The position numbers and the translations under genes were made by a program. A DNA stretch of 64,000 bases from Angiostrongylus vasorum (lineage: Eukaryota > Nematoda > Chromadorea > Rhabditida > Metastrongylidae), in NCBI GenBank assembly GCA_018806985.1, contig JADANN010000120.1, forward strand, positions 496,001 through 560,000, written 5' to 3'. Each line of letters begins with the position of its first letter. The first letter of the stretch is position 1. Below are positions 42,362 to 54,734 of the stretch, in pieces. Under the pieces are notes generated by a model. It did not search any database, had not been told where the DNA came from, and worked only from the letters and a program-made list of their open reading frames with translations.

Positions 42362-43545
42362 CTATTGCATCAGCAATGCTTCGTGAGCACTCTGTACGTG
42401 ACGCGGATTATCCCCACGTCGTTTCTGTCGTTTCCGATTACCGACAAATAAAATAGTCGCCGTTAATAAAATCACGCCAGCAAGAAGACCTATGAGGAGG
42501 TATGTGGCGATTGACGATGGTACGAAAATTCCGTCAAACGCAAATTGATTCTGAAAAAAAACTGAATGGTAATTACGAGAATATAGGGGTTAAAAGTGTG
42601 TGAGTAAAAAAGCTTGTCACCTCTCCATTATGAAAGTATGTGTTTTTTTTCTCATGCACCCTCTGCTTTGCATTCTTTGTATGATTCTCGAAAATCATAT
42701 TATTTATAATAATTTGAATTTCTGCCTTCAGGAATTTTTTCTCAACAGAGCTTAATAGAGCAAAAAACTTCCGATAAAAAATTATTGTCTAAATCGAAAA
42801 GAATCTAGCGGACCTGGTTTTTCTGCACTCAAAAGTTTTCTCTGTGCTGAGTTTTCTAAGATCGATCGAGCTTACCTGATGTCCTTCGTCGTCTGACAGC
42901 GAATGCCGTTCCTGTGTGGTTTCTAAGTGATCAGGTCCGTTTTGGGTATACAATGAATTGCAGATATGGTACGGGTAGTCAGTGGGGTTGTGATGGCACA
43001 CACAGCTGGTATTCGAAGAACTATAATTCTTGTTTTTTTCTTTAACTTTAGAAACTTGTGTGGTTTTTTTTAAAGTAAAATCAAACTTCGATGGGTTTCT
43101 GTATTCTGTGCCACCCAGACTATAATAACAACTGCTAACATCGTTGTACTAATTTGTGACATGACCCTCATAAGGAGTTATTAACACGTAATAAATAAAG
43201 AAATTACAAGGCTTCGCACGATTTACAACATTTCCGGAAGTTGTATTTTCCTTAAAGGGTTTTTTTATCTAAAACGTGATTGTAGCATTAAATTTTCTAT
43301 TTCGATAGTGAAAGAGCATGGAGGTATCTTGCCGCCTCTACTGTTTGCAAGTACTATCTATGGCTACAAAAATGCAGTTTATATTTAAGCTTTAACTTGG
43401 TCGCAATTTCTCATTTGTGACGAAATCATCTACAAATCCTTGTTTTTAAATTCTTTCAAAACTGTTTAACCTGAATTCTGGTTCTCCTTCTTTGCATGTT
43501 AGGTGATCACAATAAGCATCAGGCTGATTGAAACAGCAAGTGCAC
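42362..43545 (-). CDS. Cysteine-rich single-pass membrane protein (3 exons seen)
   Basis: Exons 43,545-43,471, 43,020-42,876 and 42,550-42,362 join in phase with no correction needed (TATTCAG|G, CAG|GTTAAA, AATTATAG|T, CATCAG|GTAAGC, TTTTCAG|AAT). Exon 1 of this set gives CTCCFNQPDAYCDHLTCK, exon 2 gives TSCVCHHNPTDYPYHICN then an acidic stalk. The last exon gives a membrane helix (TYLLIGLLAGVILLTATILFV), a very basic anchor (NRKRQKRRGD) and a short tail ending LLMQ. The compact cysteine pattern ending C-N and the type I topology recall the gene at 11.9-14.9 kb, though sequences are not obviously alignable. The signal-peptide exon upstream of 43,550 was not found. Confidence 0.65.
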
Positions 43546-43549
43546 CTGA

Positions 43550-45310
43550 ATATTTAAACAATTTAATTACTGGAGAAAATTAGAAAATTCCAAGTACTCG
43601 CATTCTTTTAGGAGTGCAGTTGGGCAGAGTGTCTCTTAAGGCGACTGAAGGAAAGAGCCAATTAAACTAAAGCGAGTTCCGACCGAATGGTTGTACAATA
43701 CTTCAAATGGACTGAAGCGAAATTTATGAAGCGATTTCTTTTTCTCAAATATATTCTAACAAGTCTTTGTCTCAATGAACGCTGTGAAGTTATGGTTACC
43801 GATTACTTAGACGCGTGGAGCGGCAGTTTTTTTCTGCAGTAAACCTAACAACTGTGATCTGCGAAACTGCCGGCTTCCTGACTTGAGCTTTGCTAGTTAT
43901 GGCCTGTTAAATCGCTCTTGAATGGCCAATTGACTAATACCAACAATTCACGCACGCTATCCTGAGATTCCAGAGGAAATTCGGGTATGTGAAATAACAT
44001 CCAGCATTTCAGTGTGTAACAGGCAAACTGCGAAAACAATAATCTTGGTTCGATGTGGCCTGGGGTCCAAGTCTTGCGAACATCTCAGCATCGTTGTGGT
44101 TACCATACTATTTTCCAGAATAGCCGAACAGTGATTGTTACAAGGAGGTTCGTGCCATTTGCACACACACACATTCTCCCACAGAGCCCAGTAAAGACAC
44201 TATAGTGTCCACTTTCAGATTATTGTGTTAAAGAATCTTTTTGCTGTACTATATATATCTATTCGATGATGCTATCGAAAGCAGAGCAAAATAAAAGGCA
44301 TGACACCAGAAAAACCACTCTCTTCAGATAATAACTTGCAAAAAATTCTTTTTCTAAGAAGTCCATCGATCGGTACTTGACTGAAAATTAACTGTTATCT
44401 TGTTTTAATCGCTATGGTCATCGTATGGAAAGGAGGATATAAAAAACGTCGAAACAGACTCAGCATAAGCTCCTAAATGCTTCCAAATCGCAAAAAGCAA
44501 TGTGCTCACTTGGCAGACTATAGTAAAACACATTAAATAGTAACATACATATCATCCACGCCCGTAGAACGGTACAGCTATGTCCACTCAACAATTCTGT
44601 CATGTTGGCAACCTCTAAAGCACCTTAGTTATTAAAAAATTGCATTTTTATTATCAGAAAACCAGAAAGACCGAGGGCGACTAAAATATGCACGCATTCC
44701 ATTCGAAGAGCCACGGTAAACTGCGCGCACCTCTTATGAATTACACAAGTGTGCTAAAAAGATGAGTTATAGAGCACAAATTCTAGGATCACAGATATCA
44801 AGCGATTTTCTGCGAAGGGGACAATTTGCTGTGCAATGATTGCTACGATATGGTGTCTTAAAAAAAGCGTATTGTCGACTATTGATAACATCGTCCCGTA
44901 ACCTTTTTCTGAAAAAAAACAACGACAGAAATGCACTTCGAAAACGCCATCAGGGAAAACATTGTTCAACAAGATCCGGTTTATTCATAAAATCCATGCC
45001 CACGCTCATCTCGAACATTTAAAGGAAAATTTTGTGCGCTTAACGATGGAGCGCATTTAGAATGGCCTAGCTTGTTAGTCCGAATCTTAATCTTCTATCA
45101 TCGACCAATGGAAATGTGAAATTATGAGCAATAAGAACATCTGCTCAGTCAAACTTTTCATTTCCACGTCTGGTATTTTCAGTCCCATGTGATACACCAA
45201 AGTAAAGTAATTATTATCAAATCACCGTACTACAGAGAGTAGAGTGAATGTGTAAACCGAAAACACTTGGCGAGCTGATCATTCCCTTCTTGATACCTGG
45301 TTTAGGGAGG
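43550..45310. other. No confident gene; SINE B remnant near 44.0-44.16 kb
   Basis: Should contain the first exon of the minus-strand gene. A minus block at 44,912-44,764 follows TTTTTTTCAG and is open with four regularly spaced cysteines before a stop, but has no partner exon. The 44,010-44,165 segment has SINE B body fragments ('gcgaacatctcagcatcgttgtggttac'). Confidence 0.35.
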
Positions 45311-45315
45311 ATGAA

Positions 45316-45578
45316 GAATAAAGCAATCGGTGTTGATCAATCGCTGACCGATACGCCATGCACTCGACTTCATGAAGCATCGAAGAGGTGACTAACCACA
45401 TATCAGAGCTGTACAACGAGTTTCAATGACTCATTAGTATTACACTACCAGACAAATCTACAATCACATTGCCGACCACAAAGGCATGGAAAGCTTGACG
45501 AGTTCAAGGCGATGGATCGAACCAGAAATCGCTCCACTGTGTATTGCTGGGCGCCTTTAACCACTGGGCTAGAAGCGT
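45316..45578 (-). mobile_element. SINE family A, diverged
   Basis: Retains 'gttgatcaatcgctga', 'gacttcatgaagcatc', 'ccgaccac', 'cgatggatcgaacc' and the tRNA-like head (minus: CCAGTGGTTAAAGGCGCC). Confidence 0.75.
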
Positions 45579-45942
45579 CCCAGTTTGCGGAGGACAGTTT
45601 CATATTTTCTAGGAAGACCACTAGAGCTAGAAGACACGAAGGAGAAGTAAGAAGAAATCTGTCAGATTGCAAGCCAGCCGTTGTCATATCTAGAATTCTG
45701 ACTGAAGCTAAAATTCACAGACAAAAAAATAACACAAAGTCTATCAGATTGTGAATCAGATGGAATCCCTTAATACTCCTAAGAGAATATTCTGCTGGCA
45801 CATCTTGTAACAATTCCCAGAATCGACTTTCTATTAACCTGGGCATTGGAATATGAATGTGTCGTTTTTTTGTTCAGCAATCGCAAGGTTGTTAAACAGC
45901 ACACATTTATTTCCATAGAAAAACACAATATAATGAAACAGT

Positions 45943-45978
45943 AGTTGACGTTTCGGCAGTATCGGCTTCTTCAGAGCC
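45943..45978 (-). ncRNA. Hammerhead-like motif, decayed
   Basis: Core CTGAAGA...GAAACGTC remains, but stem II has become GCC/GCC (unpaired) and stem I has a mismatch. Confidence 0.45.
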
Positions 45979-46483
45979 TGGAAGGGTATACTGATGTACA
46001 ATTTACTAGGCCAAACGCTTTAATAACACTTACAAAAAAGACGAAAAAACTCTATGGTAATTATTTGGTCAACAACTTCTGGAAAAAACTCACCGCTTTT
46101 TATATACAAAAGCATTGCGGGGACGATTTTGAAGTAAAAGTCAGTATCCTTGCGCAGGAGACTAAAACACCAGCGCGAAAACTTCTTGAGGCTTTTTGGA
46201 TAAATGCAAAAACCCTACAATGAATAGCAGGGATGAATGCCCAAAGGTCATATGCGACCTGACCCCCGTATGTTCGCATCAATTTCTGATGTGGGATGGT
46301 GCAGTCATCAACCTTTTGCGACTATAATCAGCTGTTCTAACCTTCTTCATTGGAAGTCACGAAAAAAAGCGGTGAGTGTTTCAAGAAGCTGTCGATCACG
46401 TAATTGCCATAGAGTTCTTCGTCTTTCTGTAAGTGTTATTGAAGCGTTTGACCTAATAAATTGTATGTTAGTATACCTTTCCA

Positions 46484-46519
46484 AGCTCTGAAGAAGGCGA
46501 TACTGCCGAAACGTCAGCT
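46484..46519 (+). ncRNA. Hammerhead-ribozyme-like motif with fully paired stem I
   Basis: Core and stem II as in the other copies, but stem I is AGCT/AGCT: the G-U pair found elsewhere is replaced by A-U, keeping the helix. Confidence 0.6.
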
Positions 46520-46619
46520 ACTGTTGTATTGTATTGTGTTTTCCTATGGAAGTAAATGTATGCTATTTAATAACCTCGCGATTGCTGAACAAGAAAACGA
46601 CGCGCACAATATTCTGCAA

Positions 46620-48625
46620 TAAAAATAAATAGAGGGAATTGGTTAAAGTACAGAAATCTAGCCTATTTTCGTGTTTTGAAACAAATAAACAAGTAATCAA
46701 TTCAGATTGCCACGCTCATTCCTTTAAATAGAGATTTTTTTCAACTGCAAATTCTCCATTACGGGATGAAGAAGGTTCAATTGGTCGAATTTTTGTACCT
46801 CGAAGTGTCTACAAAACAAAAAACCTGAACAACTACGCATGATACCCTGATTTCTGCTGTAACCTTCATATTCCTGTTTGATGTCTAGCAGAATGTGTTT
46901 AATAGTAGCTGAACATCAGTGTATAGCAGTGGTTTGAACACCAAGCTGGAACTCGTGTGGCTTAGAGCTCGGGGATTTCATAAGAACGCGCAGATAAAAC
47001 TGGATCAATGCCAGTAATCGCGACTATTCTGAAATTATCTTGACAACAAGGTAGTAAACGTTCAAGCAACCCACATATTCTTGCAGAAAAACCCAAAAAC
47101 ACTCTAGTTCCACTTCACCAAATTCTGAGCAAACTCACTCAACCAGCACAGGCCGGATCGTCAATGCGCATTCTCTAGCTGAGGTAACTTGTGGCAGATG
47201 ATCAAATGTTGCTCTGCGGAAGACATCAGTGGAAATAGACCAAGGTACGTTAATGGTGCCCAACGGAAACTATTTTATGCTTTGCGCCTTTACGAAAATA
47301 ATATCTTAGAAAAACTCGCATTCACGCTCCCTGAAGGTTAAAGACCAGATTTAATCCTACTTCTTCGTTCTTCAGGAGGGTAGCATAAAGATCGAAACAA
47401 GTAGCTTTAAATACGGGATATTTATTGTCACTGAAGACAAGATTTCTTCACTATTGGTGGTCGACAGATTATACTACAACTATCTGTTACCCATTACATC
47501 GAGTATTGTCTACAATCTCGTCTGTCATCCACGTCTCCAGCTTCCGTATCAAAAGAAAAGCAGTCCCAGTCTCATAAATCCATCTAAGCGTTTATGTAAG
47601 CGAATCAGTGGTGTCTTACGAAAACCGAAGGTTGCGACTTGCAACAAGAATTCGTTCCATAAATTGGAATCTGGAGGTTTCAAAATTTCGTATTAGATTT
47701 AATTGCAAACCGTAGACTCATGTATCCGACGTTGCATTAAGTCGGAAAGGAACTGTAACTGAGGAAGAAGTAAAAACGTACCACCTTGACTGATGCATAT
47801 ATTACGGAATCAACAGAATCAATTCTGCGTATGACTGCCAAGTGAAGGAATGCTCGACTGGAGTGCGAACTGCTCGTCAGTGGACTCAAGTACTGTTTTG
47901 AATACGTCTCAGTTCTTCAGTCAAGACAAGTTGAATCTGTTCATAATGTGCCTCATTTGGGTGATAATAAACCCGAGATGGACAACATTATTCTGGAACT
48001 TAAAGTGACAAGTAACGGAAAGTAGTGAAGAAAAGCGAGAAAAGAGACCATGTAAACAGACGTTGTTGGGACCCTCAGAAATATAATGTTCAACTCTCAA
48101 ATGTTCTGAATAAAGGCGATCCCCACAACCTTCAACATTTATATATGGTTGATGGCAAAAGGATCCATTCCAACGTCCTGCGCTTCACCATCTTGGCACA
48201 AGACCGCAAAATGTCTGGTGAATAAAAACCATCACAAGAGCATTTCATCAAAGTTCGGGCTGTAATTAAAACCATAAAAGGAGGAAGAGCTCTAGAGTCA
48301 GGTATCACTAGAGGTGACTCACTTTAAGGTGTTAGCCACAAACTCGAGGTATTTCTCCCAGCTTATATGAGGTGACACCTTTCTTTATGGGAAAGAAATC
48401 CCAGACTTGGAGGACCACCCTTGCGATCATTGTACAACCAATATGATAGAAAGAATCATCGCAAGTACCACCCCACTTGCTTTCTTGGAGAATTCTAAAT
48501 TGTCTTCAAAGAAATAGCCCACATTTGGATATCAACATGTTTGGACTAGGTACAACATACAGCGCAAGGCAATATATCGAAAAGCTTTCCGTTGTGGGCT
48601 TCACTAAGTTCGAACCGTATCTAGG
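46620..48625. other. No recognised gene
   Basis: Frames at 47,454-47,696 and 48,025-48,225 (+) are 66-80 codons without motifs. The 47,700-48,620 stretch has long open segments in changing frames that look like a decayed coding element, but no family is recognisable. Confidence 0.4.
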
Positions 48626-48631
48626 GTCGTG

Positions 48632-49368
48632 TTAATCCATCTTGATACCACTTGTTTTTTTGTAGTAACCACTGTAGACTATTAAAAATGCATTCCATAG
48701 ATTAGAATGGAAATAATTCATCAGAGCTCGAAGATCTATGACACGATCCGCTTGAATAATGAACTCCAGCTGATTGCTGTCGCAACCATAGAATGAAAAA
48801 ACAGCGTTCTCCAAACTTACCATTCCTATAGGGAAGCGTGCCGAATTTGATAAAGACGCTCATTGTATTACTGTAATGAATAATGAGGTAGTTTGTCTGG
48901 GGGCGCCCTGCACTATCCGTGAAAACGGCTATTTTAATTTTTGAGACTGCTAGATGTTGACCAGTAGTCAAGGTTGCACATTTTTTAATTACTTCGTCTG
49001 AAGCACTTATTCTTAATGGGCTGGTCACAAGTCAAACCCAATGTGGACATTCATATGTACTCTTGCTTCCATTTAAACAGAAATATAAGTAGATAGTAGT
49101 AGATAGATGAGTTTTCTTCACATATCAAGCGGAATCACTTCAGTTGGAAATCTTGTTTGTGATTTCCATTAAGACAACAAGGTGTGGACATAATCTGGTC
49201 CCTTCGCGTCCTGCTGTGATCTTCCTTCCTAATAAAATAACTGCAAAGACGTCTTCCACCGTCTTCTTAAATAGGTGCTGCCGACAAAAAAATCTTCTGC
49301 CAGTTCGTGTTCTACAGACCGACTGTAAACGATTTCTTCGAGATAGCTTTGTGCTGACTCTTTTCCGC
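48632..49368 (-). CDS. Von Willebrand factor A-like gene (partial)
   Basis: Exon a starts after TTATTATTCAG (49,368) and is open to about 49,143; across a T7 run near 49,290 the frame shifts from SYLEEIVYS...AEDFF to CRQHLFKKTVEDVFAVILL and then CPHLVVLM, the order expected for a vWA alpha-helix and hydrophobic strand. Exon b (49,020-48,821) ends in a strong donor AATG|GTAAGT and encodes KIKIAVFTDSAGRPQTNYL and FIKFGTLPYRN, resembling the second strand and loop of a vWA domain. A last block (48,769 to 48,632) follows GCAATCAG. No complete metal-binding DxSxS motif was seen. In nematodes vWA domains often pair with C-type lectin domains in secreted proteins. Confidence 0.4.
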
Positions 49369-49499
49369 CTGAATAATAAAGTGTCGAAAAAAGAATTTCA
49401 CAGATGTGTTGCACCCCAATGCTAGTGTTCTTGTAAAGAGTTGTTTGCGCATCCCTCGACAAGTGTATGCACGAAGCTTTCCGTGTTGTCCGATCCTTG

Positions 49500-49737
49500 A
49501 AGCACCATGCATTAGAATTCATCAAGATCGTTAAAGTGATTTAATGTACATCTTACGGTGACTTGCGGTGACCCACCCACATGTCAAATTAGTGTTGCAA
49601 TACTGCCAGGGAAGCTTGCTACCAATCTGCCGAATCTGGAACAGTGAAAGTTTGGTGACACCGATATGAGAGGTCACGCCAGCATCCGATTCAGTGTATG
49701 TTGCAGGGCACTTCTAACCACAGCGCTACAAGCGCTC
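49500..49737 (-). mobile_element. SINE family A, decayed
   Basis: Keeps 'catgcattagaattcatcaag', 'cttgcggtgaccca', 'ctgccagg', 'taccaatctgccga' and the tRNA-like end 'ttctaaccacagcgctacaagcgc'. Confidence 0.75.
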
Positions 49738-49739
49738 TT

Positions 49740-50110
49740 TGAATGTGTGTGTATACTGTTGTTAAATAACACACTACGTCATGCCTTCTGAAAATGATGA
49801 AGATAAATAGTTGGTGGCACCACGGCAGATTTCGAAGGCTCTTTTGTCTTCAAACAAAGGAATACTTCATGCAGTCCTACTTGCTTTGTAAGTTTCACTT
49901 CATTTAAAGCTTTCGAGATTTTTTTCTTCACAGGCCGTTTTTAAACAATCAGTAGTAAATAACAAAGTTCTCGGAGAATGTTTCGGAAACCGTTTTTCTA
50001 TCATTAACATAACTTTTTTTTTCCGAAGAACACCTATCTTCATGGTGTTTTTATGTCCCCGTAAAGTTATTTCGATTGTGATCAACACCTCATTATGAAT
50101 AAACTTAACC
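49740..50110. other. No gene seen
   Basis: AT-rich spacer. Confidence 0.5.
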
Positions 50111-50117
50111 ATAAATT

Positions 50118-50486
50118 ATGAGTAAGACGCACTTTTTGTTTCTTCGGTTGAAGCATCTCGTAATAAACTGCTGGCATTTACTGCCATTGTCAACGAATTT
50201 TCTGAAACCAAACGTTGAAACGAGAAAATTAAGCAGACTCAACAATGGAAACAAGATTAGCAACCTGCATATGCATATGGTTGGCATTTCAGGAAGAATG
50301 TGTCCCAGTCGTGTAGAAACTATTTGTGTGTGGTTGCAAAACATTGAGTTCCAGTCGGGAAGGCACGAACATGGCGAGTTAAATGTTGGACGCGGACGTA
50401 GGTATGGATCAACGATACGTGTAGGAAGTATATCTGAAGCTCTCACTATGCAGAAAGCTAAACGTATCCATATGGAACATCTATGA
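50118..50486 (+). CDS. Hypothetical ORF, 122 codons
   Basis: ATG-initiated frame MSKTHFLFLRLKHL... to TGA. The second half, after an internal acceptor-like GGCATTTCAG at 50,291, is the more coding-like (ETICVWLQNIEF, ELNVGRGRRYGSTIRVGS). It may be a terminal exon starting at 50,292 rather than one long ORF. No domain recognised. Confidence 0.3.
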   Translation: MSKTHFLFLRLKHLVINCWHLLPLSTNFLKPNVETRKLSRLNNGNKISNLHMHMVGISGRMCPSRVETICVWLQNIEFQSGRHEHGELNVGRGRRYGSTIRVGSISEALTMQKAKRIHMEHL

Positions 50487-50489
50487 TGC

Positions 50490-53250
50490 TTATTCTCCCG
50501 TTCTTGGCAGTTGCTAATTCAAAAATCAAGCGTGGTTCCAATTGTGATGAAAAGAACGTAAGCAGATTTACCATATAAACCATTGATTAACAAAAAGCTA
50601 ATCTTGTGGGGGCTTTTTATCACTCTCCTTAACTGTTAAAGTGCTCATTGTACAGCTATCCCTTGTTCGCTTTCGCAAAATTATGCTCACCTGAACTGCA
50701 ATGAAAACGCTCGCATGACGTCTCAGAACATAAAATTGTTACGACGGTTATAACAGTCGTCACTATTGATAAGAGCAGACTGGACAATTTCCTTGAAGTA
50801 GATTGGAAGTCCGCATTCATGATCCAAATCAGGAACGTTGATTAACACTTACGAAGCACATCTGAAACACCGCGGAGAAACAAAGCGATAATTCTCGAGT
50901 TCAAGACAAACACCAGCGCACAAGTAATACGATTCAAGGAAAATCACAATTTTACAAAAAACCATGCAGCATGGTAGAGCAAGGTCAATTGAAATTTTTA
51001 CCTAATAATACTTTTTTGTCGGAATAGTGGAGTTCAAAAAAAATTCCCCAAAGTAATATGAATGCAGTCCTGAATCGCAACAAAGACACCGGATGGGTCC
51101 GGCAGTGCTGTGTCTTGCTGTATCTTGCTACTATCAACATAGTCAGGACCATTGTTTACCGCTGCTCCGTTGCATTTACAAAGCCAGGAACTATTCAAAT
51201 TATGTAATCACTAACTGAAGAAGACATACTGCTAAAAAGCCAGTGAAGCTCAAACACTGGAGTAGACAAAGCCCTTAAAAAAAGAAGGCACATTAGAGTC
51301 TAAAACAAAAAACAAGCAGCGCTATTCCTAAATTAGGAAGCATATATCAAATAAAAGTTTTAAACACACATTGCAAAGAATCTAGTACTTCGACGAGTAG
51401 GAGATGTGTATGATATATATTGCAAGAAATTGTCTCCTCTACCTCATTTTGCTTCATTTAAATCCTTACGTTGTAGTTGTGTTATAATTAGAAAATTGAG
51501 GGAAAATAATATGTGAACTTCATTCGAACTTCATTCAAATCGTTACGAAGGCCATTACCAATGTGGAATTAAAAAAAATCCTCGGCAAAGCGTGGCTCAT
51601 TAATCTTTTCTGATGGAATAATTCGAGGCCACATCTAAACCAGTGAAGAGCGCATTGAAATCACATATGAGAAGATCTGCTCAGCTTTTTAAGCGGGATG
51701 TTGGCATTGAACTCAACTTTTCAAGACATGTCAAAGGAAACACCATAGGAGCAAATGCTCGTGTTAGGAGAACGGAGCAGTTAAACATTGAGAACAACAT
51801 CGTTATCACAAGCTGGTGATTGAGAGAGCTGCAACCAAATCTAAAAAGAAACGAAGAATTTCATAGAAGTTCAAAATAGTGGCGTGCATGCATTGAAAAT
51901 AACATGTGATTTTCATTGCTTTCAACGGAGCAGAGAGCCAAATAGTGGTCTTTTACCACAACGTTTTCTGCTAACATTATCTAAATCTTCTAACGGCGTC
52001 ATCATCTTCATGCAATATGAGATTCCATGCAAAATCCCCGAGAAGAATATTGAAATATGTGCCAATGAAAGAAGTTGAGACTAAGTTTGGTAAACTCTTC
52101 CCATAATGCAAGAATGGATCGGAGATAAGCTGACCAACCAGTGATTAGGATGAGTATAAAAAACGTAAGGAGAAGTGAAGAACTCAAACTAAGTAATACG
52201 CACAAGAGTATGCCGACTGCCCATTGCGTTAGTGTTGCTAAATGTTGTGTAAAATCACCGCATGACTCGCTTAGTGGTTTTCTGATACGTTGGTCCCTAT
52301 ACAAATCAACCTATCTGCCTGCTATGTGGACAGTATGGAAATCCGTACTTCTGCCGTGCTCGTAACGCTACGACGGAACCAGTTTCATAATCCGGAGGAG
52401 TGACACACTATGTGTACGAATGCAACGATGGGTATGTTTCAAGTTTGCATAATCGAAACAAAATAGTGATCATAGCCGAACATGCATTCATAGATTGATT
52501 TTTCCTCTAATATGCGAACATTCCAGAAGATTTAATGTTGGAACGATTTACTGGATGACATAGCTGAACTTTTCTTAAAGAGCAGTAAAATCTATCAAGG
52601 ATCTCTGAAATATTTGGCCTTCTCTTTGTTCTACACTATATAAGGCTCAGTGCAAAAGCTCGTTGAGAAATGAAGTCAATAACGAATTTTAAAAAGTCGT
52701 TAGCTCTTTACCTTATTCCTTCCTCTCTGAATCAAATATTTTTAAAGAGAGAAGAAGAGTCAAACAGGATTTGCAATTTTATCACATCAATTATATTCAG
52801 ATTTAACTTTCTTTAATGAGAAGTAGTCAAATAAGGCCTAAATCGAAAACCTCTGCTGAAGTCTCCAAATCAAATAATGTGGTTTCATTAAGCGGTTTTC
52901 ATTCGGCACCACTATTCTGCTCGCAAACCAAATCTTTGTTAGGGGTGGAGGTGACACCCCAACAAGAATCCAATTCTAACTAATCAGTCCAACGTTGATG
53001 GAGAACCATGCGCTAACAGAGCTCAAAAAGAACTTTCAGTGCTCCGATTTTTGTTAGCTCTTCATTAGTTACACCCAAACCAGAACTAAGCAAATGCTTC
53101 TTGTAACGAGAAGCAGAAGATTAAGAGCAAGACAAGTTCTATGGCTAGAAAAAATTAGCGAAATAAATCTCAAGTACGACAAATAGTATAAAAAATATGC
53201 AACAAATGTGGCAAGCACATGGGAAGTGCTTTAAGTAATGATAGAGATGA
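50490..53250. other. No confident gene
   Basis: A minus frame at 52,008-52,304 has a long hydrophobic segment (VGILLCVLLSLSSSLLLTFF) and could be a membrane exon. On +, 52,400-52,436 reads HYVYECNDGY, like the core of a sushi/CCP module, but an in-frame stop precedes it. Neither is supported by paired splice sites. Confidence 0.35.
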
Positions 53251-53254
53251 AATT

Positions 53255-53575
53255 TATCCCACGCAAGGGCCTAATTCGATCCCAACAAGACAAAACAAGG
53301 TTCCCACCAGCCTTAGGTGAGAGACTGATGCCATAGTTGGTTCGGAACAGCTCCCACCGATCCATAAAAGTTGCTGGTTACTTGTCGGCAAGGCCTGAAA
53401 GTGGTCTATCATGGTCATTCCAGAAATTCTGGGCATTAACGAAGATCAGATAGTTATGTGGCAGCTGAATTCATATTGAAATCTGAAGAGTGTCGTGGAT
53501 GATGGATGCAAGGAAACGAATCCAATAAAATAAGCGCAGGATTCCGCACGGCATGTGCTGGCCGTCGCGTAAAAA
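53255..53575 (+). mobile_element. SINE family D-like, weak
   Basis: B-box-like AATTCGATCCC near 53,274 and the family D tail 'gtggatgatggatgcaagg' with 'gcaggattccgcacggcatgtg', shared with 33.8 kb. Confidence 0.5.
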
Positions 53576-53579
53576 ATAA

Positions 53580-54730
53580 GCATATAATTATAAACGCTGC
53601 AGCACGATGGAAAGGCGCGTTATTTTGCTTACACCACTTAGCACCGAAAATGGCGTCTCCTGGACCGCCATTGACCACAGTAATCAAATAAAAGTTGTGT
53701 TCAAACCAATCCTGAAACTCTTCCTCCCCTCTTATTTAAACAAAAAACATTGCTAGGTTATATTTCGCAATATACCCTGCCTGCCATTAAAAAAAAAGAG
53801 TAGGCAGTGAATAAAAAGGTTAAAATTGCTAGGTTAAATAATGTGCTCATGACCACTTATTAATTGGGAACATCAGTGTGTTTACTCTAGAGTCAGGAGT
53901 TCCGAAGGCCACAATTAGTTGCTTGAATTTACTGTCAGCGGAACATAACAAAGAACTTGTTTAGAATATTTATATCACGTTGAATAGTGGACAGGCCAGT
54001 GTAGAAACATACAATAGAACTGCGTCTCTGCAATGTGCACAACTTCACACAATCGTTCAAACCTCGGAGAAAATAGTTTAAAAAGCAGTATACTATGAAA
54101 ACCTTTCAAAAGTAAAAATGAAGGAAGTATTTTTTTTAAAGAGCGGAGCAATTTTTCCGAATGGCCCATAAACTATGGCAACTCTGTTCTATGGGCGGAA
54201 GTGATTAAGAAAGGCAGTTCAGGTTGATGATAGGTGTAGCTACATGTGTCTGAAACCGGTAATTTCGAGTGCCACATATCACTAAAGTATTGTGACATCG
54301 CGGAATGGAACCGCCAAGCTGGACAATTATTGCGCTACTTTGATGGGCGGACGGAGTTTAATGCATTTTGATATTCGGGTATAGGTGGACTGCGTTTTAT
54401 TACATTAGTGAGTGAAAATCCGACTATTCAACCAACCCTACCTGACGCGTTGTTAGGTGGTCAAGCATGAAATCATGTGCAACGAGATGAGGATTGATTC
54501 CGTACAAATCAAACGAGTACTGCAACTCCACACTAAAAAGTGGGATAAACAGACACTACTGATGCACATCCAATCCTATCTGTTTAGTTGAAAAAAAATG
54601 AACAAAGTCACAAAGGAAGACAACTACATTGAGAACAACTGCCGGGAACTATTGTTTTATAGTAGAAAATGAAATAAGTGTCGGTGTCCGAACAAACCGG
54701 AACCACCACCTCAGTGACCATGCAGTTTGT
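53580..54730. other. No gene seen; short repeat at 53,773-53,828
   Basis: Contains the partner of the 38,398-38,450 repeat. Otherwise short frames. Confidence 0.5.
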
Positions 54731-54734
54731 GAAA

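Larger units (their letters stand above)
45786..46607. mobile_element. Penelope-like element, second head-to-head fragment
   Basis: 45,796-46,104 is a minus-oriented terminal repeat plus the start of the reading frame. At about 46,105 it switches to + with the last codons of the endonuclease (GDDFEVKV...KTLQ, stop near 46,222) and another terminal repeat to 46,604. A perfect AATATTCTGC occurs at 45,786-45,795 and 46,608-46,617. Because the left copy also resembles PLE sequence at that point, it may be a target duplication or partly element. Sequence is more diverged than the 27-32 kb copy. Confidence 0.8.

Noticed and set aside
43090..43170. Minus ATG with a signal-peptide-like run (TTMLAVVIIVWVAQ)
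   Set aside because: It lies inside an intron of the 42.4-43.5 kb gene, downstream of its first cysteine-rich exon, and has no usable donor.
44764..44912. Minus block after TTTTTTTCAG with four spaced cysteines
   Set aside because: Only one exon-like block; no in-phase partner exon or donor, so not called.
52390..52436. Possible sushi/CCP core (HYVYECNDGY) on +
   Set aside because: Very short, preceded by an in-frame stop, and the opposite strand is open with a membrane-like frame.
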